NCBI GenBank assembly: GCA_913060955.1
Contig: CAJXTH010000028.1
Span: 1 to 8,592 of the forward strand
Direction: 5' to 3'
DNA length: 8,592 bases
DNA from: an uncultured bacterium
GTDB taxonomy: Bacteria; Patescibacteriota; Minisyncoccia; SW-4-49-11
Below, one piece after another: positions 4,960 to 8,592 of this stretch. Each line of letters begins with the position of its first letter. Position 1 is the first letter of the stretch. Position numbers and translations under genes: made by a program. The notes beneath the pieces are model-generated. The model did not search any database. It was not told the DNA's origin and saw only the letters and a list, made by a program, of their open reading frames with translations.

Positions 4960-6051
4960 ATGACCCGCGAAGAAGCTGATCAGCAGATGCAGGAATTGCG
5001 AGAATTGTGGTCCCAGGTAGAATCTGGGACCGACTTTCGTGCTCTAGAAGATCGAGTTTCCCAGCTGACCACAGCTTCTCAAGACCCCAACCTCTGGGAT
5101 GATACCGATCATGCTCAGCAGGTTATGAAAAAGTTGGCTCGAGCTCAAGAGAAGTACACAGCACTTACTGAAACATCAGAAACTCTTGAAGTAATCCAAG
5201 AAATGATTCAGGAGTCGGAAGATCAGGTTTCCGAAGGCGTTTCAGCTGAACTTAACAGTATTCGGCCAATTGTCGAGCGATTGTGGCAAGAGCTCTTTTT
5301 TACCGGAGAACACGATGAGGGCAATGCGATTATCTCGATCCAAGCCGGAGCTGGGGGAGTGGACGCCCAAGACTTCGCCGAGATGATCACCCGGATGTAT
5401 TCTCGCTTCGCCGAGCGTCGAGATTTTACGGTAGATGTGGTAGAATATGTACAAGGCGCAGAGGCTGGAATCAAACGAGCCATGCTCATTGTCAGAGGAG
5501 ATTTTGCCTACGGGATTATGCGACACGAGCGCGGGGTGCACCGACTGGTTCGAGTGTCACCATTTAACGCTGCGGGACAGCGTCATACCTCGTTTGCTAT
5601 GGTGCAAGTTCTTCCGGAACTTCCCGAAATCTCAGAGCGCGAAATCGAAATCAACCCCCAAGATCTCAAAATCGATGTCTACCGGTCCCAAGGGGCTGGG
5701 GGGCAGAGTGTCAATACAACTGATTCAGCGGTACGAGTCACACATATTCCAACCGGAATTGTGGTGGCCATCCAAACAGAGCGGTCTCAGTTGCAAAACA
5801 AAACCTTGGCACTTTCGATCTTGAAAGCAAAACTCTGGGAGAAAAAACAGCAAGAGCACGAGCAAGAAAAGTCCGAACACGTCGATGATGTCTCGATCTC
5901 TTGGGGAAATCATATTCGATCCTACGTCCTAAACCCCTACAAAATGGTCAAAGACCTGCGGAGTAACTATTCAACCTCCAACGTAGAGCAGGTTCTGGAC
6001 GGAGACCTTGATGACATCTTGACCTCTGTACTTCTATCGTTCAAATCCTAA
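4960..6051 (+). CDS. prfB: Peptide chain release factor 2, without programmed frameshift
   Basis: The 363-residue protein is a full-length class I release factor. It has an N-terminal coiled-coil domain (1-115), the decoding motif SPF at 200-202 inside RLVRVSPFNAAGQRHTSF, and the catalytic GGQ at 247-249 (SQGAGGQSVNTTDSAVR). SPF marks RF2, which reads UAA and UGA; RF1 has PxT there. The GGQ loop enters the peptidyl-transferase centre and releases the protein. In many bacteria an in-frame TGA near codon 26 forces a +1 frameshift that controls RF2 level; here the frame runs open through that region, so this control is absent. RF2 presence supports UGA as a stop. It is third in the operon, 7 bases after the small paralogue and 12 before ftsE. 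Confidence 0.96.
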   Translation: MTREEADQQMQELRELWSQVESGTDFRALEDRVSQLTTASQDPNLWDDTDHAQQVMKKLARAQEKYTALTETSETLEVIQEMIQESEDQVSEGVSAELNSIRPIVERLWQELFFTGEHDEGNAIISIQAGAGGVDAQDFAEMITRMYSRFAERRDFTVDVVEYVQGAEAGIKRAMLIVRGDFAYGIMRHERGVHRLVRVSPFNAAGQRHTSFAMVQVLPELPEISEREIEINPQDLKIDVYRSQGAGGQSVNTTDSAVRVTHIPTGIVVAIQTERSQLQNKTLALSILKAKLWEKKQQEHEQEKSEHVDDVSISWGNHIRSYVLNPYKMVKDLRSNYSTSNVEQVLDGDLDDILTSVLLSFKS

Positions 6052-6063
6052 TACGAAACACCA

Positions 6064-6747
6064 ATGATCCTGTTCAAAAATGTAGAAAAGACGTACGGAG
6101 ACGACTCCTACGCCTTGAAAAATATCAATATCAAAATCGAAGACGGAGAATTTGTGGTTCTCGTTGGCCAGAGTGGAGCGGGAAAGTCAACCATTATGAA
6201 GCTCATCACTGGTGAGGAGACTCCTAGTACTGGAGAAGTATATCTGGGTAAAACTCGAGTTGACCGACTCCGATACAAAGATCTCCCTGATCACCGAAAA
6301 AAACTGGGAATCATTTTCCAGGACTTTAAGCTGCTTACCCAAAAAACTGCCTACGAGAATATCGCCTTTGCCATGGAGATTTTGGGAAAAGATCCCCTCG
6401 AAATCCAGCGCAAAGTCCCTCGATTTTTAAATATTGTGGGAATGGGATCCAAAGCCAACAAATTCCCCGCCCAAATGTCGGGAGGAGAGCGACAGCGAGT
6501 AGCGATTGCCCGAGCTCTGATCAACGAGCCAGCCGTCCTCCTGGCCGACGAGGCAACCGGAAACCTGGATGTATTTAACAGCTGGGATATTGTGAATCTT
6601 TTACTCAAAATTAACGAACAGCTCAAAACGACTATTGTCTTTGCTACTCACAACAAAGAGGTCGTAAACAGTATCAACAAGCGTGTAATTAGCCTCGACA
6701 AAGGACAGATCATCAGAGACAGCGTCGAAGGAAAGTACATTATTTAA
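6064..6747 (+). CDS. ftsE: Cell division ATP-binding protein FtsE
   Basis: The 227-residue protein is a complete ABC ATPase. Its Walker A motif is GQSGAGKST (35-43), the Q-loop glutamine is Q86 in IIFQDFKLL, the signature is MSGGERQR (138-145), Walker B is VLLADE with catalytic E163, the D-loop is GNLD and the H-loop histidine is H196. These, and the position directly before ftsX, identify FtsE rather than a LolD or MacB type transporter. FtsE dimers sit on the cytoplasmic face of FtsX at the septum and use ATP to switch on a cell-wall hydrolase outside. The order prfB-ftsE-ftsX is common in many bacteria. ftsX follows after 9 bases. Confidence 0.95.
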   Translation: MILFKNVEKTYGDDSYALKNINIKIEDGEFVVLVGQSGAGKSTIMKLITGEETPSTGEVYLGKTRVDRLRYKDLPDHRKKLGIIFQDFKLLTQKTAYENIAFAMEILGKDPLEIQRKVPRFLNIVGMGSKANKFPAQMSGGERQRVAIARALINEPAVLLADEATGNLDVFNSWDIVNLLLKINEQLKTTIVFATHNKEVVNSINKRVISLDKGQIIRDSVEGKYII

Positions 6748-6756
6748 CCTCCACCT

Positions 6757-7692
6757 ATGAAAGTCTTTCTCCTCAACATATACCGAAGCATCAAATACGG
6801 ATTCCAAAACTTTGGACGAAACGTGTTCCTCTCAATTGCGACCACCAGTATCCTGGTGCTGACCTTGTTTGGACTTGGGTTCTTTATTATCATCAACCAA
6901 ATTAGCACCGAGGCCCTCCGAAGCATCGAGTCAAAAGTGGACTTTAACATCTATGTTGCAGAAAACGTTCCCCAAGACACGCTCTCTGCCTTTACGACCT
7001 ATGTCGAAAACCTCGAAGAAGTCCAGACGGTGCAGGTAATCTCGAAAGAAGAAGCGACCCAGCTCTTCCAGGAGCGATTCCAAGACAACCCAAACTTGCT
7101 CACCGCCTTTCAGCTGTTGGACTCAAACCCGCTTCCGGTCACCATCCGAGTCCAAGCTGTAAGTTCTCAGGACTACACCCAAATTTGGGATCAGGTCCAA
7201 CAGTACCCTCAGTTTGCAGAAGTTGTAGAATCATCTGACTTTGACGAAGACCGAAGCACCGCTCGAGAAACAATCGATCGACTCAACAGCATTGTTTCAA
7301 CGGTCCGAAGTATCGGTATCAGTGTGATCATCGTACTTGCTATTATTGCGGTACTAGTCACCTACAACACAGTCAGATTGACGATGTACTCATATCGAAA
7401 TGAGATCGAAATCATGCGACTGGTCGGAGCCAGTGATAATCAGATCAAAGGCCCATTTATCGTCGAGGGAATCCTATTTGGAGTATTTGGAACCTTTGTA
7501 GCATTCCTGATCTTATTCATTGTTGTTTTCGGAATCTCAGAACCCGTCAAAAACTTCATCGATGGATCTCAGTCAATCTCAGAATACATGCTCAACCACG
7601 CTCTATTTATCATTATTGCCAAATTGGTTGTAGGAATTTCACTGGGAGTTGGATCGAGTTTGATTGCGATTAACCGATATCTCAAAGTCTAA
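6757..7692 (+). CDS. ftsX: Cell division protein FtsX, membrane partner of FtsE
   Basis: The 311-residue protein has four membrane segments in the FtsX pattern: about 24-48, 185-206, 234-262 and 281-305. The roughly 135-residue loop between the first two (49-180) is the extracellular domain that binds a peptidoglycan hydrolase activator. Behind the second segment lies the conserved cytoplasmic stretch EIEIMRLVGASDNQIKGPF (216-234), which couples to FtsE. No hydrolase or activator gene follows; a palindrome and a terminator end the operon, so the partner must be encoded elsewhere. Twelve of thirteen arginines are CGA. The upstream bases CCTCCACCTATG contain no Shine-Dalgarno sequence. Confidence 0.95.
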   Translation: MKVFLLNIYRSIKYGFQNFGRNVFLSIATTSILVLTLFGLGFFIIINQISTEALRSIESKVDFNIYVAENVPQDTLSAFTTYVENLEEVQTVQVISKEEATQLFQERFQDNPNLLTAFQLLDSNPLPVTIRVQAVSSQDYTQIWDQVQQYPQFAEVVESSDFDEDRSTARETIDRLNSIVSTVRSIGISVIIVLAIIAVLVTYNTVRLTMYSYRNEIEIMRLVGASDNQIKGPFIVEGILFGVFGTFVAFLILFIVVFGISEPVKNFIDGSQSISEYMLNHALFIIIAKLVVGISLGVGSSLIAINRYLKV

Positions 7693-7696
7693 TTAC

Positions 7697-7814
7697 GGAT
7701 TTCTCGTTTGGCGAATTTCTGCGTTGTTTTCGTCGTAAACCCTTGTCCAATATGCTAGATATTGCTCAAGAGTATTACTCCTCAACGCCTTGAACTACGC
7801 CAAACGAGAAATCC
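7697..7814. repeat. 118-bp palindromic element with perfect 17-bp ends
   Basis: GGATTTCTCGTTTGGCG at 7697-7713 is repeated exactly inverted at 7798-7814. The centre is a second dyad: CTTG-TC-CAATAT (7742-7753) pairs with ATATTG-CT-CAAG (7759-7770) around five bases, GCTAG. The middle arms also share GCGTTG and GTAA in mirrored order, so the whole element is an imperfect palindrome. It begins 4 bases after the ftsX stop codon. No coding frame fits. It could be a small non-autonomous mobile element, a REP-type sequence, or a long hairpin in the ftsX 3' end. No target duplication is clear. Confidence 0.75.
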
Positions 7815-7832
7815 TATAAAAGTAAATCAAAT

Positions 7833-7864
7833 AAAAAACCTCCGAGAGTGATCGGAGGTTTTTT
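7833..7864. terminator. Two-way intrinsic terminator between ftsX and bcp
   Basis: AAAAAACCTCCGA (7833-7845) and TCGGAGGTTTTTT (7852-7864) are perfectly complementary around a six-base loop. The A and T runs serve both directions, ending the prfB-ftsEX transcript and the bcp transcript that meet here. Confidence 0.9.
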
Positions 7865-7883
7865 GACACTGATTCTGAGGAAT

Positions 7884-8342
7884 TCACTCAGCAACTGCTT
7901 TCAAAATCTTGGCCACGTGTTCCTTTGGCTTTACCTTCTTGAAGTGATGCGTCACAACTCCATCTGCATTTATCACAAATGAATCTCTTTGTGTTCCCAT
8001 GTATTTCTTTCCAAACATGGATTTCTCGACCCAGACCCCGTACTGCTCAACAACAGTTTTTTCACTATCTGCCAAAAGCGGAAAGTTCAGATCATGTTTT
8101 GCCACAAACTTTTTGTGAGACTCTACCGGATCAGTACTAATTCCTAATACCTGAATACCAGCATCAGTAAGCTCATTCATGGAATCTCGAATACCTTCAG
8201 CCTGAACAGTACATCCAGGAGTCATATCCTTGGGATAAAAGTAGATCACTACGGTTTTCCCTCGATAATCTGATAAGGAATGTTGCTTTCCATCTTGGTC
8301 TGGAAGCGTAAACTCTGGAGCCGGTTTTCCTAGTTCAATCAT
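7884..8342 (-). CDS. bcp: Peroxiredoxin of the BCP/PrxQ family, one-cysteine form
   Basis: The 152-residue protein has the thioredoxin-fold peroxiredoxin layout: APEFTLPDQDGKQHSLSDY, then YFYPKDMTPGCTVQAEGIRD (34-53) with the peroxidatic cysteine C44, Thr41 and Pro37 around it, and R119 in GTQRDSFVIN completing the active site. These proteins reduce hydrogen peroxide and organic hydroperoxides in the cytoplasm. Typical BCP has a resolving cysteine five residues after C44; here that place is Glu49 and C44 is the only cysteine in the protein. It must therefore be re-reduced by an outside thiol. The gene is single, with an extended -10 promoter and a shared terminator. It ends in TGA, the one clear use of that stop in an intact gene here. 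Confidence 0.93.
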   Translation of the reverse strand: MIELGKPAPEFTLPDQDGKQHSLSDYRGKTVVIYFYPKDMTPGCTVQAEGIRDSMNELTDAGIQVLGISTDPVESHKKFVAKHDLNFPLLADSEKTVVEQYGVWVEKSMFGKKYMGTQRDSFVINADGVVTHHFKKVKPKEHVAKILKAVAE

Positions 8343-8376
8343 TTCATTATGCTTAGTTTTTGCCTTTCGCCTCTTT

Positions 8377-8382
8377 ATTATA
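8377..8382 (-). promoter_or_regulatory. Extended -10 promoter element of bcp
   Basis: On the minus strand TGGTATAAT contains a perfect -10 hexamer (8382-8377) with the TGn extension. The -35 region (GATTCA, 17 bases upstream) is poor, as usual for extended -10 promoters. Transcription should begin near 8370, about 28 bases before the ATG. Confidence 0.65.
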
Positions 8383-8390
8383 CCAAATGC

Positions 8391-8419
8391 TTGACGCCAT
8401 GAATCTTTTTTTATACAAT
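8391..8419 (+). promoter_or_regulatory. Promoter of the GIY-YIG gene region
   Basis: TTGACG (8391-8396) and TACAAT (8414-8419) are 17 bases apart, each one base from consensus. It is back to back with the bcp promoter. The start would be near 8426, giving a leader of about 80-90 bases. Confidence 0.6.
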
Positions 8420-8431
8420 AAACCAGTAAAT

Positions 8432-8484
8432 CCGCGATAGCTTTTATCTTCCGAAGGAAGACAGCGGTAACTACCTACGGTAGT
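8432..8484 (+). promoter_or_regulatory. Structured leader with two tandem perfect hairpins
   Basis: TCTTCC-GAA-GGAAGA (8447-8461) and ACTACC-TAC-GGTAGT (8470-8484) are each perfect six-pair stems with three-base loops, 8 bases apart. CCGC (8432-8435) can pair with GCGG (8464-8467) to enclose the first stem. There is no U-tract after either, so simple termination is unlikely. They lie between a good promoter and the GIY-YIG frame. Confidence 0.5.
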
Positions 8485-8512
8485 CAAGGAGCAGCCCCGT
8501 GTCTATGTATTC

Positions 8513-8592
8513 GTGTATGCAATCGTAAACATTCAAACTCGAAGAATTTACGTTGGCATTACAAAGAATCCAGATACGAGATTATCTGCTCA
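8513..8592 (+). CDS. GIY-YIG nuclease-domain protein, N-terminal part only
   Basis: The frame covering 8504-8592 and running off the window reads YVFVYAIVNIQTRRIYVGIT followed by KNPDTRLSA. This is the start of a GIY-YIG domain: VYAI fills the GIY place, IYVG the YIG place, and KNPDTRL the 'tknlekRl' segment with the catalytic Arg. Family members include UvrC, homing endonucleases and small UPF0213-type proteins; the type cannot be told from 27-30 residues. The start is uncertain. The frame is open from 8471 but has no ATG; GTG at 8513 is the only usable codon and would trim the first strand. An ATG at 8505 is one base out of frame and would give a natural MY-VYAI start, so a lost base or sequencing error is possible. 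Only the beginning of the gene is in the window. Confidence 0.65.
   Translation, partial: MYAIVNIQTRRIYVGITKNPDTRLSA

Noticed and set aside
7697..7814. Palindrome as the ftsX terminator
   Set aside because: No U-tract follows it, and a canonical two-way terminator is present at 7833-7864.
8447..8484. The tandem hairpins as terminators or a CRISPR fragment
   Set aside because: No U-tract follows either stem, and the two units differ in sequence and lack spacers of equal length.

Overview
The window looks like a piece of a small-genome bacterial chromosome, most likely a Candidate Phyla Radiation (Patescibacteria) member. This is an inference from several signs taken together. Genes are tightly packed, none has a visible Shine-Dalgarno sequence, and arginine in the ribosomal and FtsX genes is written almost only as CGA. 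The cluster rpsF-ssb-rpsR is followed by rpsT rather than rplI. The code is the standard bacterial one: an RF2 gene is present and the bcp gene ends in TGA. That argues against the UGA-recoded lineages Gracilibacteria and Absconditabacteria. The exact phylum cannot be read from this window.

Layout. Positions 1-359 hold no intact gene, only the AT-rich, frameshifted remnant of an insertion-sequence transposase. A short Nudix hydrolase (360-806, +) follows and converges on the operon rpsF-ssb-rpsR-rpsT (2311 down to 831, -) across a two-way terminator. The ribosomal operon has a strong promoter and a structured leader of about 90 nt. A second, zinc-ribbon Nudix hydrolase (2495-3046, +) is divergent from it. 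Positions 3047-3281 are a mosaic of palindromic repeats. The ribosome-associated ATPase YchF (4355 down to 3282, -) diverges from a five-gene operon (4467-7692, +): two small paralogous proteins of unknown function, release factor 2 (prfB), then ftsE and ftsX. After ftsX come a 118-bp palindromic element and a two-way terminator, then the peroxiredoxin bcp (8342 down to 7884, -). Divergent from bcp, the right edge cuts through a GIY-YIG nuclease-like gene preceded by tandem hairpins.

How the genes fit together. Most of the window is core translation and division machinery: S6, S18, S20, RF2 and YchF on the ribosome side, SSB for DNA replication and repair, and the FtsEX complex that gates septal cell-wall hydrolysis. 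The two Nudix proteins and the one-cysteine peroxiredoxin are house-cleaning enzymes. The parts least explained by known biology are the tandem paralogue pair upstream of prfB, the 118-bp palindrome, the repeat mosaic, and the structured region in front of the GIY-YIG gene.
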